Counted from the first letter of the stretch, positions 8,962 to 18,351 are shown. The stretch is 64,000 bases of DNA from Spirochaetae bacterium HGW-Spirochaetae-2 (GCA_002839355.1 PGXW01000012.1:24033-88032); one strand, 5' to 3'. The notes: generated from the letters alone by a model not told the origin. Program-made: numbers and translations.

Positions 8962-10713
8962 GTGAGTACTGTTCATATGAAAATAAACGGCATGCCGGTG
9001 GAGATCGAGGCAGGGTCCAACATCCTAGCGGCTGCCAAGAAGGTAAATGTAAATATTCCCACCTTATGCTACCATCCCGACCTTCCGGCATGGGCCGCCT
9101 GCGGCTTGTGTATCGTGAAGCAGGAGAATTCTCCGAAGCTGTTGCGCGCCTGTGCGGCTCCGGTCCAGGAGAATCTGAGCGTGATCACCCACGATGCCGA
9201 ATTGTACCAGGTGCGCAAGACGGTCATCGAGATGATCATGTCGACCCACCCGAATTCATGTTTGACCTGTGGCAGGAACGGCACCTGCGAATTGCAGCGG
9301 TTCGCCGCCGAATTCGGTGTCCGCGAACAGCCGTACGAAACCCGTCTGGTCGACCTGCCCCAGGACCGTTCCACCACGTCGATCGTCCTTGATCCGACCA
9401 AGTGTATCAAGTGTGGACGCTGTGTCCAGGTTTGCCAGCAACTGCAGGGTGTCTATGCGCTCGAGTTCATCGGACGGGGAGACAACACCGTGGTCTCGCC
9501 GGCAGCCGATCTTCCCTTGAACGACAGCCCCTGCATCAAGTGCGGCCAGTGTTCGGCCCACTGTCCTGTCGGTGCGATATTCGAAAAGGACGAGACACGT
9601 GATCTGGTCCGTGCGATTTCCGATCCCGGCAAGCATGTGGTCGTGCAGATCGCTCCCGCGGTCCGTGTCGCCTTGGGCGAAGCCTTCAACTTGCCTGCGG
9701 GAACCATTACCACCGGCAGGATCTATTCGGCCTTGCGCCGCCTGGGTGTCGACAAAGTGTTCGATACCAACTTCAGTGCCGACCTCACCATCATGGAAGA
9801 GGGTACCGAACTGGTCAAACGCCTGACGACAGGAAAGGGAGCCATTCCTCAGATCACCAGTTGCTGTCCCGCGTGGACCGACTACATGGAAAAGTACTAT
9901 CCCGATATGATTCCCAACTTCTCGACAGCCAAGAGTCCCATGATGATGCAAGGCGCTATCACCAAGACCTACTATGCCGAGAATGCGAAGGTGGATCCAG
10001 CCACGATCTATTCGGTCGCGATCATGCCTTGTACAGCGAAGAAGTTCGAGATATCGCGTGACGAGAACATGTACGCCTCCGGTTTCGCCGACGTCGACCT
10101 GGTGCTGACCACACGGGAATTCGCCCGTTTGATCAAGGCCTCGGGAATCGACTTCACCAAGCTCGAGGATGAACTCGCCGACAGCCCGATCGGGGCCTAT
10201 GCCGGTGCCGGTACCATTTTCGGCAATACCGGTGGTGTCATGGAAGCCGCGCTGAGAACAGCCTACAACCTGATCACCGGCGAAGAGCTTGCCAATGTGA
10301 ATATCGAAGCGGTTCGTGGTATGGACGGTGTGCGCAGCGGCGAAGTCGATGTGAAGGGAACCACATTGCGGGTTGCCATTGCACACGGCATGGCGAATGT
10401 CAGCACCCTGTTGGATGAGATCCGTGAGGCGCGGGATACCGGTAAGGAACCACCGTACCACTTCATCGAGGTCATGGCGTGCCGTGGCGGATGTGTGGCC
10501 GGAGGTGGTCAGCCCTACGCGACTACCGACGAGGTACGTGCCCAGCGGATCGCGGGCCTGTATACGGACGATGAGCAGAGCGCCATACGTTGTTCCCACC
10601 AGAATCCGGAGATCCAGCAGATCTACAAGGAGTACTTGGGCGCCCCTCTCAGCGAGAAGTCGCACCACCTGCTCCACACTACGTACACCGAGCGCAAGAT
10701 CTACAAGAAATAA
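8962..10713 (+). CDS. hydA: [FeFe]-hydrogenase catalytic subunit
   Basis: This subunit reduces protons to H2, or the reverse, at the H-cluster. A GTG at 8962, 5 bp after GAGGAGG, gives 583 residues; the ATG at 8977 is the alternative. All three H-cluster signatures are intact: TSCCPAW, MPCTAKKFE and ACRGGCVAGGGQP. The N-terminus carries a [2Fe-2S] domain (CGLC near residue 45), the His-ligated cluster HPNSCLTCGRNGTC and two [4Fe-4S] sites (CIKCGRCVQVC, CIKCGQCSAHC). It is the last gene of the operon and is followed by a terminator. No hydE/F/G maturation genes occur in the window. Confidence 0.96.
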   Translation: MSTVHMKINGMPVEIEAGSNILAAAKKVNVNIPTLCYHPDLPAWAACGLCIVKQENSPKLLRACAAPVQENLSVITHDAELYQVRKTVIEMIMSTHPNSCLTCGRNGTCELQRFAAEFGVREQPYETRLVDLPQDRSTTSIVLDPTKCIKCGRCVQVCQQLQGVYALEFIGRGDNTVVSPAADLPLNDSPCIKCGQCSAHCPVGAIFEKDETRDLVRAISDPGKHVVVQIAPAVRVALGEAFNLPAGTITTGRIYSALRRLGVDKVFDTNFSADLTIMEEGTELVKRLTTGKGAIPQITSCCPAWTDYMEKYYPDMIPNFSTAKSPMMMQGAITKTYYAENAKVDPATIYSVAIMPCTAKKFEISRDENMYASGFADVDLVLTTREFARLIKASGIDFTKLEDELADSPIGAYAGAGTIFGNTGGVMEAALRTAYNLITGEELANVNIEAVRGMDGVRSGEVDVKGTTLRVAIAHGMANVSTLLDEIREARDTGKEPPYHFIEVMACRGGCVAGGGQPYATTDEVRAQRIAGLYTDDEQSAIRCSHQNPEIQQIYKEYLGAPLSEKSHHLLHTTYTERKIYKK

Positions 10714-10739
10714 CATCGCTTCCGCGAGAATTATGCGTG

Positions 10740-10769
10740 GGTGCCGGATTCGTTCCGGCACCTTTTTTT
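10740..10769 (+). terminator. Rho-independent terminator of the hydrogenase operon
   Basis: A perfect 9-bp stem, GGTGCCGGA/TCCGGCACC with loop TTCGT, is followed by seven T, 27 bp after the hydA stop. Confidence 0.9.
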
Positions 10770-10783
10770 GTTGTCCGGGCGGA

Positions 10784-12094
10784 TTAGTCGATCGATTCCT
10801 CCAGCTCCTTGGCGGCCATGCTGGTCCTGAACGACTGCAGGCTTTGCGCCCCTTCCTGTTCATCGACCTTGGACAGCAGGATGCCTCCGATGATGAAGAG
10901 AATGATGATGGACAGGATGCCGTACCGGTTGCTTCCCGTGACCAAGGTGACCACACCGATGAGCACCGGTCCGATTATGGCGGCGAACTTGCCCAGCATG
11001 TTGAAGAAGCCAAAGAACTCCGCGGAAAATTCCGTGGGAATCAGGCGGGTGTAGTAGGACCGGCTCAAGGCTTGGATACCACCTTGGAACAACCCGATGA
11101 TGCAGGCCAAGGCATAGAAGTGCCAGATCGCCGACATGAAGAATCCCAGTATGGCGATGAAACAATAGGCTATGATTGCAACCATCAATGCATTCTTTAC
11201 CCCGATACGCTTTCCGAAGGTATTGTAGGCAATCGCCGAGGGAAATGCGACAAACTGTGTGATCAGCAGCGCGACGATCAGGGAGGATGCGGGAAACCCT
11301 ATTGCCGTGCCGTAATCGACCGCCATCCGGATGATCGTATCGACCCCGTCGATATAGAACCAGTAGGCGAGGAGGAAGATACCGACGACCTTCAGGTCCC
11401 TAATCGCCTTGAAGGTGATGGCGAACTGCTTGAGCCCGTCACGAACCGCTCTCGTCGACCGCTTCGCATGTGCTTCTCGAGGTTCCTTCACGAACACGAT
11501 CAGCGGTATGGAGAAGACAGCCCACCAGATCGCCACCGAGACGAACGCGGCCCGCACAGCCGCAACCTCGTTTGCAAAACCGAACCACGAGGGATTCAGG
11601 TACATGAGCACGTTGACCAGGAAGAGGAGACCGCCCCCGATATATCCCAGGCTGTATCCCAACGAAGAGACGAAGTCGACCTTCTTCGGTGAAGCCACGG
11701 CCGGTAGCAGGGCGTCGTAGAATATCAGGGAACCGGAGAAACCCACCGTCGCAAGGATGTAGAACAGTACAGCGAGTTGCCACATGCCCGCCTGCACGAA
11801 CCACAAGCCGCTCGTCATGACGCACCCGAGGAAGGTGAAGAATATGAGGAACCGTTTCTTGAAGCTGCCCTTGTCGGCTATGGAACCGAGGATCGGTGCC
11901 AGTATAGCAACCAGAACAGCCTCCAAGGAGTTGGCGAGACCCAGGTAGAAGGTACTGACTTGGGCTGAATTGGCGGTCGACCAGTAGGAACTGAAGAAGA
12001 TGGGGAAGAAGCCGGCCATGACGGTGGTTGCGAATGCGCTGTTTGCCCAATCGTAGAGGGACCAGGAGATGATCTCCTTGCGTGAATCCTGCAT
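10784..12094 (-). CDS. MFS transporter, UMF1/Atg22-like family
   Basis: A 436-residue membrane protein with about 12 hydrophobic segments. The opening ISWSLYDWANSAFATTVMAG is the hallmark of UMF1 (Atg22-like) permeases, and GSIADKGSFKKR is the MFS loop 2-3 motif. The ATG at 12092-12094 is chosen because TTGGAGG precedes it; an upstream in-frame start would add 14 unconserved residues. The substrate is unknown; yeast Atg22 exports amino acids from vacuoles. It is monocistronic, convergent with the hydrogenase operon. Confidence 0.8.
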   Translation of the reverse strand: MQDSRKEIISWSLYDWANSAFATTVMAGFFPIFFSSYWSTANSAQVSTFYLGLANSLEAVLVAILAPILGSIADKGSFKKRFLIFFTFLGCVMTSGLWFVQAGMWQLAVLFYILATVGFSGSLIFYDALLPAVASPKKVDFVSSLGYSLGYIGGGLLFLVNVLMYLNPSWFGFANEVAAVRAAFVSVAIWWAVFSIPLIVFVKEPREAHAKRSTRAVRDGLKQFAITFKAIRDLKVVGIFLLAYWFYIDGVDTIIRMAVDYGTAIGFPASSLIVALLITQFVAFPSAIAYNTFGKRIGVKNALMVAIIAYCFIAILGFFMSAIWHFYALACIIGLFQGGIQALSRSYYTRLIPTEFSAEFFGFFNMLGKFAAIIGPVLIGVVTLVTGSNRYGILSIIILFIIGGILLSKVDEQEGAQSLQSFRTSMAAKELEESID

Positions 12095-12145
12095 AGGGAA
12101 GCCTCCAATGGATTCATCATACTGCAGTTTTAACAATTCACGTAC

Positions 12146-12177
12146 AAAAAAAGGGGCCCGGTTTGCAGCCAGGCCCC
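12146..12177 (-). terminator. Rho-independent terminator after the sugar-ABC ATPase gene
   Basis: Read on the minus strand, a 9-bp GC-rich stem (one G-T pair) with a 7-nt loop is followed by seven or more T. It lies 36 bp past the stop of the gene at 12,213-13,307. Confidence 0.88.
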
Positions 12178-12212
12178 ATGTTCGTATTCGTGCTGTCTTA
12201 CAGCGGTTCTGA

Positions 12213-13307
12213 TCAGCGGATAGCCAGCTCTGTCTCGTTGTCGAAGAACTTCACCTTCTTGAGGTCGGGAATCAGACTGATATTCTGTTCGACCTTGAGG
12301 ATGATATGCGGTTCGATCTTTCCGATGAACTGGTGTTTTCCTGCCGCGACATAGATGTGTGTTTCCGAACCGAGTGGTTCGACGACGCTCACTTGACCGT
12401 TGATGGTGATGTCGGCGATCGCATCGTCGGAGAACTTGACGTCCTCGGGGCGGATACCGAAGGTGACCCTCTTTCCGGCATACGAGGCGAGTAGCTTGTT
12501 GTGCTCTTCGGTAAGCTTGATCCTAAACGATCCTTCCTCGGCAAAGAGTTGCTTGCCTTCGGCCACGATGTCGACAGACATGAAGTTCATGGGAGGAGAA
12601 CCGATGAAGCCCGCAACGAACTTGTTGTTCGGGTTGTTGTACAAATCGAGTGGTCCACCGATCTGCTGGATGATTCCCAGCTTCATGACGACAATCTTGT
12701 CGGCCATGGTCAGTGCCTCGACCTGGTCGTGGGTGACGTAGATCATGGTGGCTTTGAGCCTGTTGTGCAGCGACGAGATCTCGGCGCGCATCTGGACACG
12801 GAGTTTCGCATCCAAGTTGGACAACGGCTCATCGAAGAGGAATACCTTGGGTTTGCGCACAATCGCACGACCAACCGCGACACGCTGGCGTTGTCCACCG
12901 GAAAGGGCCTTCGGTTTCCTGTCGAGCAATTGTTCGATATCCAGGATTTTGGCGGCTTCGCGTACCCGCTGGTCGATCTCTTCCTTCGGGAACTTGCGGA
13001 TCTTGAGTCCGAACGCCATATTGTCGTATACGCTCATATGCGGATACAGGGCGTAGTTCTGGAAGACCATGGCGATATCCCTGTCTTTGGGTGGGACGTC
13101 GTTCACCATCTTGCCATCGATATACAACTCACCGGATGAAATGTCCTCGAGTCCGGCGACCATTCTGAGTGTGGTGGACTTTCCGCAACCGGAAGGACCT
13201 ACGAGCACCACGAATTCCCTGTCCAGAATGTCGATGTTCACATTGTCGACTGCCTTGACATTGCCGTCATACACCTTTGAGATGTTTTTCAATTCTACTG
13301 TGGCCAT
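12213..13307 (-). CDS. ABC transporter ATPase, sugar-import type (MsmX/UgpC/MalK family)
   Basis: A 364-residue ATPase with Walker A GPSGCGKST, Q-loop FQNYALYPHMSV, signature LSGGQRQR, Walker B VFLFDEP and H-loop THDQ. A C-terminal TOBE/regulatory region contains FGIRPEDVKF. High similarity in style to MsmX/UgpC suggests it energises carbohydrate (CUT1) importers. No permease or binding-protein gene is adjacent and it has its own terminator. This fits a shared ATPase serving several sugar transporters, as known for MsmX. Confidence 0.85.
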   Translation of the reverse strand: MATVELKNISKVYDGNVKAVDNVNIDILDREFVVLVGPSGCGKSTTLRMVAGLEDISSGELYIDGKMVNDVPPKDRDIAMVFQNYALYPHMSVYDNMAFGLKIRKFPKEEIDQRVREAAKILDIEQLLDRKPKALSGGQRQRVAVGRAIVRKPKVFLFDEPLSNLDAKLRVQMRAEISSLHNRLKATMIYVTHDQVEALTMADKIVVMKLGIIQQIGGPLDLYNNPNNKFVAGFIGSPPMNFMSVDIVAEGKQLFAEEGSFRIKLTEEHNKLLASYAGKRVTFGIRPEDVKFSDDAIADITINGQVSVVEPLGSETHIYVAAGKHQFIGKIEPHIILKVEQNISLIPDLKKVKFFDNETELAIR

Positions 13308-13368
13308 AAAAACCCCCTAACTTATCTTATTGTATGCAAGTGTAGCCCCCATATCCCCAGTTGTCAAT

Positions 13369-13395
13369 AAAAACTCCCCGAGGAATCGGGGAGTT
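13369..13395 (-). terminator. Rho-independent terminator of the iron/phosphonate-type ABC operon
   Basis: A perfect 9-bp stem AACTCCCCG/CGGGGAGTT with a 6-nt loop reads, on the minus strand, into TTTTTATT, 23 bp beyond the ATPase stop codon. Confidence 0.88.
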
Positions 13396-13418
13396 CGGGG
13401 GATGGAAAAAAGGTGGAT

Positions 13419-14519
13419 CTATTCTTCGTCTTCGGCCAGTATCCGCACACGGTCGGGACTGAACCCGATCGAGACGTCGGCGCCTTCCTTGTAGACTTTC
13501 TTCGAATGCGGGTCGTCGATCTGCACCAGAACCTCGCCGAACGGTGTCTGTACGAACGATTCCATGCTGTTTCCGAGATAGACGTTCATGCGGACCTTTC
13601 CGTCGATATGTCCTTTTCCCTTCTCTTCCAGGCGCAAGGATTCGGGACGGGCCATGAGCACGGCACTATCACCTTTCTTCACATTCGGTGCAATCTGGGC
13701 GACCTTCACCTCTTTGCCACCGAGTTCACAGGACCACAGATCCTGCACCATTTCCCCGATGGTAACCGGAAAGAAGGCTGCTTTTCCGACAAAGCCGGCG
13801 ACAAAACGCGAGTCGGGCTTCTCATAGATTTCATCGGGAGCACCGATCTGTCTGATGAACCCGTTCTTCATGACGATGACACGGTCGGACAAGCTCATGG
13901 CCTCGACCCGGTCGTGGGTCACATAGATGGCGGTTATGCCGAGGGTTTTCTGGATGCGTTTGATCTCCACACGCATCTGCTCCCGCAGCAATGCATCCAG
14001 GTTGGAAAGCGGCTCGTCGAGCAACAGCACCGATGGGGTGACGATAAGCGAGCGGGCCAATGCGACCCGTTGCTGCTGTCCACCCGAAAGTTTGCTGGGC
14101 GCACGGTCGCCATAGCTGGCCAACCCGACCAGGTCCAGCGATTCGTTGACCCGTTTCTTGATATCGTCGACAGGAATCTTGCGGAGTTTCAGACCGTAGG
14201 CGACATTGTCGAATACGCTCATATGGGGGAACAAGCCATAACTTTGGAACATGGTAGCGGTGTCGCGTTTGTTCGGTGGCAACATGGTCACATCGGTATC
14301 GCCGATAAGTATCTTTCCCTCGGTGGGAAGCTCGAAACCCGCGACCATGCGCAATGTCGTGGTCTTTCCGCAACCCGAAGGGCCGAGGAGGGTAACCAGT
14401 TCACCCGGTTCCACCACGAAGTCGGCCGCGTTCACGGCTATGACATCGGCTTTCCCCTTCACGTCCTTGAATTTCTTGGTGACGTCTTGCAATGTAACAG
14501 AAACACTTTTCTTTTCCAT
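13419..14519 (-). CDS. ABC transporter ATPase, FbpC/PotA-like
   Basis: A 366-residue ATPase with Walker A GPSGCGKTT, Q-loop MFQSYGLFPHMSV, signature LSGGQQQR, Walker B LLLDEP and THDRVEA. A C-terminal TOBE-like region has ARPESLRLE. It is the last gene of a three-gene operon behind a fused permease (10 bp gap) and a periplasmic binding protein. That order is typical of ferric-iron (Fbp/Afu), 2-aminoethylphosphonate and spermidine-type importers. The substrate is not settled by sequence. Confidence 0.85.
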   Translation of the reverse strand: MEKKSVSVTLQDVTKKFKDVKGKADVIAVNAADFVVEPGELVTLLGPSGCGKTTTLRMVAGFELPTEGKILIGDTDVTMLPPNKRDTATMFQSYGLFPHMSVFDNVAYGLKLRKIPVDDIKKRVNESLDLVGLASYGDRAPSKLSGGQQQRVALARSLIVTPSVLLLDEPLSNLDALLREQMRVEIKRIQKTLGITAIYVTHDRVEAMSLSDRVIVMKNGFIRQIGAPDEIYEKPDSRFVAGFVGKAAFFPVTIGEMVQDLWSCELGGKEVKVAQIAPNVKKGDSAVLMARPESLRLEEKGKGHIDGKVRMNVYLGNSMESFVQTPFGEVLVQIDDPHSKKVYKEGADVSIGFSPDRVRILAEDEE

Positions 14520-14529
14520 ATCGGTCCCT

Positions 14530-16746
14530 TTATCGCGTTGAAATGGTCTTCTGGGTCAATTTGTCGTCTTTCACCAACACCTGCATGAGGCCAAACACGC
14601 CAAGTACAATCACAATGAGTACCGTACAGAGAACACTCGCCAGACCAAAGCGGAGGTTTTCCGAGTAGCTGAGGATCTTGATCGTCAAGTGGTACCACTT
14701 GGCCGAGACGAGGAAGATGATGGCGCTAACAGCCGTCATCGCCCTGACGAAGGTGTAGGACATGCTCGAGATGAATGCCGGCCGTACCAGCGGCAGGACG
14801 ATTGTCTTGAATACCGTTGGCATGTCGGCACCCAGGTCCTGGGCCGCCTCTTCGATCGACGGATCGATCTGATGCAATGCGGTGATACCGTTCTCCAGCC
14901 CGACAGGCAATTCGCGGATCACATAGTTGATGACGATGATCGCGCCGGTACCCACCAGCAGCAGCGGTTGTTTGTTGAAAGCGATGACATACGCGATACC
15001 AATCAAGGTTCCAGGTATGGCATAGGGAGTCATCATGAGGACTTCAAGCAGCCGTTTGCCCGGGAATTTCTTACGCACGATCAGCATTGCCGCCATCATC
15101 GCGATGAAACCGGCAACCGGGGCCGAGATCAATGCGAGCAGGACGGTCGACGTGAGCGAGTCCCAACTGTCAGGAATAGCCTTCCAGTTGTCCCAGGTGA
15201 ACGTGTAGTCGATACCCCAGTTGCGCACGAAGCATCCGGCAATGATTGTGAGGTACAGCATGAGGATGAACCCCAGCACAGCCCAAGTGGCGATTGCCAT
15301 GGCTCGTCTGACTGGAGTCGTCGTCAGTTCTGTCAACGTGGTCGAAGGCTTGCCGGTAACCGTTACGAAGCTCTTCCTGCTTACCCAGAAGCGTTGCACC
15401 ATGAAAGCCGACACCGTGGGCAACAACAACAGGAATGAAAGCACGGCGCCTCCACCCAAGTCGTTCATCCGTCCGGTGACCATCATGTAGGCTTCGGTCG
15501 AGAGGACCCGCAGGTTTCCCGAGAGGAGCAACGGGTTGGCGAAGTCGGCGAGCGAATTGGTGAAGACCAACATCCATGCCGACAATATGCCGGGAACGGT
15601 AAGCGGGAAGGTGATCGACTTGAACGTCTGCCACCGCGTGGCGGACAGGTCGAGCGAAGCGTCTTCCACTGTCGAGTCGATTTGCCGCAGTACGCCGCTT
15701 ATGGTCAAAAAGGCGATCGGGAACATGCTGATCGTCTGCACAATCGTGAGACCACCGAGGCCATAGATCGAAGTATTGGTCAAATTGAGCAGTTGCTTGC
15801 TGATCAGTCCGTTGTTGCCGAAAAGCAGGATGACCGACAACGAGAGGGAGAAGGGGGGCGAGATGACCGGCATGGTCGCCAGGGTCGATATGAGCTTCTT
15901 CTGCTTGAAGGAAGTCCGTTCGACCAGGAATGCGATCATGAAGCCCAATATCGTGGATATGGTTGCCGTCGATACCCCGAGACGCAACGAACCCCACAAG
16001 GCCACGATGTAGGAGGGGGACAATGCCATCTTCCACGCGTCGAAGGAGAAGTGTCCTTGCCTGAGGAACGAGAGCCTGACCGCCTCGAACAGAGGATAGG
16101 CCACAAAAATGGCGACTATGATGAATAGTGCCAGGACCATGAAGCCGGTGACCGGGTCCCGTGTGAACGTGATGACCCAAGCGATGGCGAAGAACGCGAT
16201 TGCGGCTCCGATGGCCAGGATCTGCAGCAGCCGCGCAAACCCCGATGCACTTGTTGTCGGCACGAGGATCATGACGGCGCCAGTGGCCTCGTAGCCATTT
16301 TCCGCGATAGTCGGTGCGAAGAATATCCGTACCGATGTCCGTTCACCATCGATGTTGGCTATATAGGTCGACGGCAATTGCATCGACTCGAGATAATAGG
16401 CGCTCTCCAATGCCGTGGCAAATTCGGGCTTCGATCTATTCGCCAGCCAAACCTGTCCGGCAACCTCGGAGCCGTCGGAGGTCGGAATGAAATTGAATTT
16501 CGATTCATCGTAGGCGAAATACAGGGCCTGGGAGTCGGGTATGATTGTCGAGACTCCTGCCAGCCATGCAGCCATGTCCGCCTGGTCTTCAGGCGCCGTC
16601 TGTACAAACAACCCGACCTCGTTGTAGTTCCGTTGTTCGACATACGATGCGAACGAGGTGCTGAGGGAGTTGTACATCCAAATGTCTGCGGCGATGAAAA
16701 CCATCGCCGCAAGACAAAATTGCAAAATTCTTTTTTTTGTAAACAT
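14530..16746 (-). CDS. Fused two-domain ABC permease, FbpB-like, with extra N-terminal periplasmic domain
   Basis: A 738-residue protein with two permease halves. Each has an EAA loop: ASLDLSATRWQTFKSITFPL in the first half and EEAAQDLGADMPTVFKTIVL in the second. Ordinary FbpB-type permeases are about 500-560 residues. Here residues 7-27 form a first membrane helix and about 28-170 a hydrophilic, presumably periplasmic segment before the core helices start. Function: inner-membrane channel taking substrate from the binding protein encoded just upstream (37-bp gap). Start ATG at 16744-16746. Confidence 0.82.
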   Translation of the reverse strand: MFTKKRILQFCLAAMVFIAADIWMYNSLSTSFASYVEQRNYNEVGLFVQTAPEDQADMAAWLAGVSTIIPDSQALYFAYDESKFNFIPTSDGSEVAGQVWLANRSKPEFATALESAYYLESMQLPSTYIANIDGERTSVRIFFAPTIAENGYEATGAVMILVPTTSASGFARLLQILAIGAAIAFFAIAWVITFTRDPVTGFMVLALFIIVAIFVAYPLFEAVRLSFLRQGHFSFDAWKMALSPSYIVALWGSLRLGVSTATISTILGFMIAFLVERTSFKQKKLISTLATMPVISPPFSLSLSVILLFGNNGLISKQLLNLTNTSIYGLGGLTIVQTISMFPIAFLTISGVLRQIDSTVEDASLDLSATRWQTFKSITFPLTVPGILSAWMLVFTNSLADFANPLLLSGNLRVLSTEAYMMVTGRMNDLGGGAVLSFLLLLPTVSAFMVQRFWVSRKSFVTVTGKPSTTLTELTTTPVRRAMAIATWAVLGFILMLYLTIIAGCFVRNWGIDYTFTWDNWKAIPDSWDSLTSTVLLALISAPVAGFIAMMAAMLIVRKKFPGKRLLEVLMMTPYAIPGTLIGIAYVIAFNKQPLLLVGTGAIIVINYVIRELPVGLENGITALHQIDPSIEEAAQDLGADMPTVFKTIVLPLVRPAFISSMSYTFVRAMTAVSAIIFLVSAKWYHLTIKILSYSENLRFGLASVLCTVLIVIVLGVFGLMQVLVKDDKLTQKTISTR

Positions 16747-16783
16747 CAGGTACCCATATGTTCAGCCCAAGGCTGTAGTGTGT

Positions 16784-17866
16784 TTACCGATACCGACCGA
16801 TTTCATTGGACCATCTGTCAAGCAGACGAGTCTTGTTGACTTTGTCTCCGTCCCATGCGAAATCCTGGTCGACTGTCTTGATCTCGTTGATTGAAAGGGC
16901 CTGCGGGTGCTTGGCTGCTCCGTTGGCTACCAACACGACATACCATTCGGTGAACTTCTGCTGTGCAACTGGGGAAGAGAGGACCCAATCGTAGAGTTTC
17001 TTGGCGTTGACCGCATCCTTGCCACCCTTGACCAAGGACATGGAAGCCAATTCGAACCCGGTTCCTTCGGAAGGAGCGGCGATTTTGATATTGGCGCCGG
17101 CATCCTTGAGCTTGACCTGGTCGTGGGCATACCCGAGCGCTACGGGAATCTCGCCGATGGCGACACTCTTTCCGGGAGCCGAGCCGCTCTTGGTGTACTG
17201 GTCGATGTTCTTGTCGAGTTTTTTCATATAGTCCATCATCGCATCCTCACTACCGAGGACGTAGCGCATGGTGGTCAGCACATTGTAGGCGGTTCCGGAG
17301 GAGTTCGGGTCGGCCATGCGGATGAGTCCCTTGTATTCGGGTTTCACCAGGTCTGCCCAGCTGGTGGGGGCGGTGATTCCAAGTTCCTTGGCACGGTCGA
17401 GGTTCGTCACGATGGTGAGCGGTCCGACATAGAGGCCGATCCAGAAGTTTTCCGGGTCGCGGTACATTGACGGGGTATTGCTCGCATAGCGGGATACATA
17501 TGGAGTGGTCAAGCCCTTGGACTTTGCGGTGATGTGGTCGAGACCAACACCTCCAACCCAAATGGAGACCTGGGGATTGCCGGATTCGGCTTCGAGTCTG
17601 GCAATGGCTTCTCCGCCGGACAGGCGCACGAAATTGACTTTGATACCTGTTTCCTTCTCGAACAGGTCGAACAAGGCGGCAGCAAGGGGTTCTTCCAGTG
17701 TGGTATAGGCTCCGACACTACCGGCTGCGGCTGCAGGGGCGGCGGGTGCTGCGGCGGGGGCCGCTGGTGCGGCTGGTGCGGCTGGTGCGGCTTCCTGCCC
17801 ACCCTGGGCGAAAGCAGCTGGCACGAGCAGTGCCAAAAGCAACAAGACAACTAACAGTTTCTTCAT
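16784..17866 (-). CDS. Periplasmic substrate-binding protein of the ABC operon (FbpA-like)
   Basis: A 360-residue extracellular binding protein. The ATG at 17864-17866 follows AGGAGGAAC and opens a clear Sec signal peptide (MKKLLVVLLLLALLVPAAFA). A low-complexity Ala/Pro linker of about 25 residues follows, then a two-lobed binding domain with SIWVGGVGLDHI and RMADPNSSGTAYN. The latter resembles the ligand segment of iron and phosphonate binding proteins. The linker lacks a lipobox Cys, so this is a soluble or loosely tethered protein. First gene of the operon. Confidence 0.85.
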   Translation of the reverse strand: MKKLLVVLLLLALLVPAAFAQGGQEAAPAAPAAPAAPAAAPAAPAAAAGSVGAYTTLEEPLAAALFDLFEKETGIKVNFVRLSGGEAIARLEAESGNPQVSIWVGGVGLDHITAKSKGLTTPYVSRYASNTPSMYRDPENFWIGLYVGPLTIVTNLDRAKELGITAPTSWADLVKPEYKGLIRMADPNSSGTAYNVLTTMRYVLGSEDAMMDYMKKLDKNIDQYTKSGSAPGKSVAIGEIPVALGYAHDQVKLKDAGANIKIAAPSEGTGFELASMSLVKGGKDAVNAKKLYDWVLSSPVAQQKFTEWYVVLVANGAAKHPQALSINEIKTVDQDFAWDGDKVNKTRLLDRWSNEIGRYR

Positions 17867-18125
17867 ACAGTTCCTCCTGGTGAAATGTAATACACTACTA
17901 TCATTTTCCCTTTGTTGGACTGTTCCCGCAATGGAACATTTTTTCCATTGTTGGGACAAAGTCAACATTGACCCTTGTGGAAACTGTAACGGGGTTGAAG
18001 TGGCGTTGTCAAGAAAATTGACGAATAGTGGTGGCGAACCGATTTTGCCATCCGGGTTGTTTTCCACTAAACTGGCTGGTGGTGGGGTAACATGTGACAA
18101 AGGTAGTATATATGACCGATTATAC
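17867..18125 (+). other. Non-coding region between the ABC operon and tRNA-Gly
   Basis: No convincing gene. It holds the leftward leader of the binding-protein gene. Two nested inverted repeats lie about 60-80 bp upstream of its start: GTTCC...GGAAC (17,922-17,937) and AATGGAA-N6-TTCCATT (17,930-17,949). They could bind a regulator such as a metal-responsive repressor, but they do not match a known box. Confidence 0.4.
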
Positions 18126-18154
18126 TTGAAAGTGTGCTGTGTTTTGGATATGAT
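18126..18154 (+). promoter_or_regulatory. Promoter of tRNA-Gly
   Basis: TTGAAA (18,126-18,131), a 17-bp spacer and TATGAT (18,149-18,154) place the transcription start a few bases before the tRNA 5' end. Confidence 0.75.
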
Positions 18155-18165
18155 TCCTTACACGC

Positions 18166-18237
18166 GCGTCTGTCGTATAACGGCTATTACCCGAGCTTCC
18201 CAAGCTCGTGACGAGGGTTCGACTCCCTTCAGACGCT
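18166..18237 (+). tRNA. tRNA-Gly (anticodon CCC)
   Basis: A complete 72-nt cloverleaf. The acceptor stem is GCGTCTG/CAGACGC, the D stem GTA/TAC and the anticodon stem CGAGC/GCTCG, with the 7-nt loop TTCCCAA (anticodon CCC). The T arm is GAGGG-TTCGACT-CCCTT, and CCA is not encoded. Its 3' half, from the anticodon loop on, is the integration target repeated at 57,421 and 63,707. The copy here keeps a full tRNA because element 1 restores the 3' end on integration. Confidence 0.95.
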
Positions 18238-18238
18238 T
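18197..18238 (+). repeat. Attachment site copy 1 (attL of element 1)
   Basis: A 42-bp sequence starting in the anticodon loop of tRNA-Gly and ending at the tRNA 3' end. It is identical at 57,421-57,462 and 63,707-63,748. An integrase gene begins 114 bp downstream, as expected for a tRNA-targeted tyrosine recombinase. Confidence 0.93.
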
Positions 18239-18291
18239 CCTTTTTAAGTTATACAGGGGAAGGAATTGTTAGGACTTGTCTAGACATCTGA

Positions 18292-18331
18292 CTGGTACCA
18301 AATTTGGTTGTTGGTACCAATTTGGTACCAG
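18292..18331. repeat. Inverted GGTACC repeats next to attL: candidate integrase arm sites
   Basis: CTGGTACCAAATTTGG (18,292-18,307) faces CCAATTTGGTACCAG (18,317-18,331), with a third GGTACC between them. GGTACC-centred repeats also occur just inside the right end (57,281-57,323). The block lies directly in front of the integrase gene, so it may also control int expression. Confidence 0.6.
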
Positions 18332-18351
18332 TCTATTCTAAGGAGGAGTCC

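Noticed and set aside
7325..10956. Long minus-strand open frames (588 and 566 codons) across the hydrogenase genes
   Set aside because: They are antisense to proteins with intact catalytic motifs, have biased compositions and no ribosome sites. Codon bias of GC-rich genes explains them.
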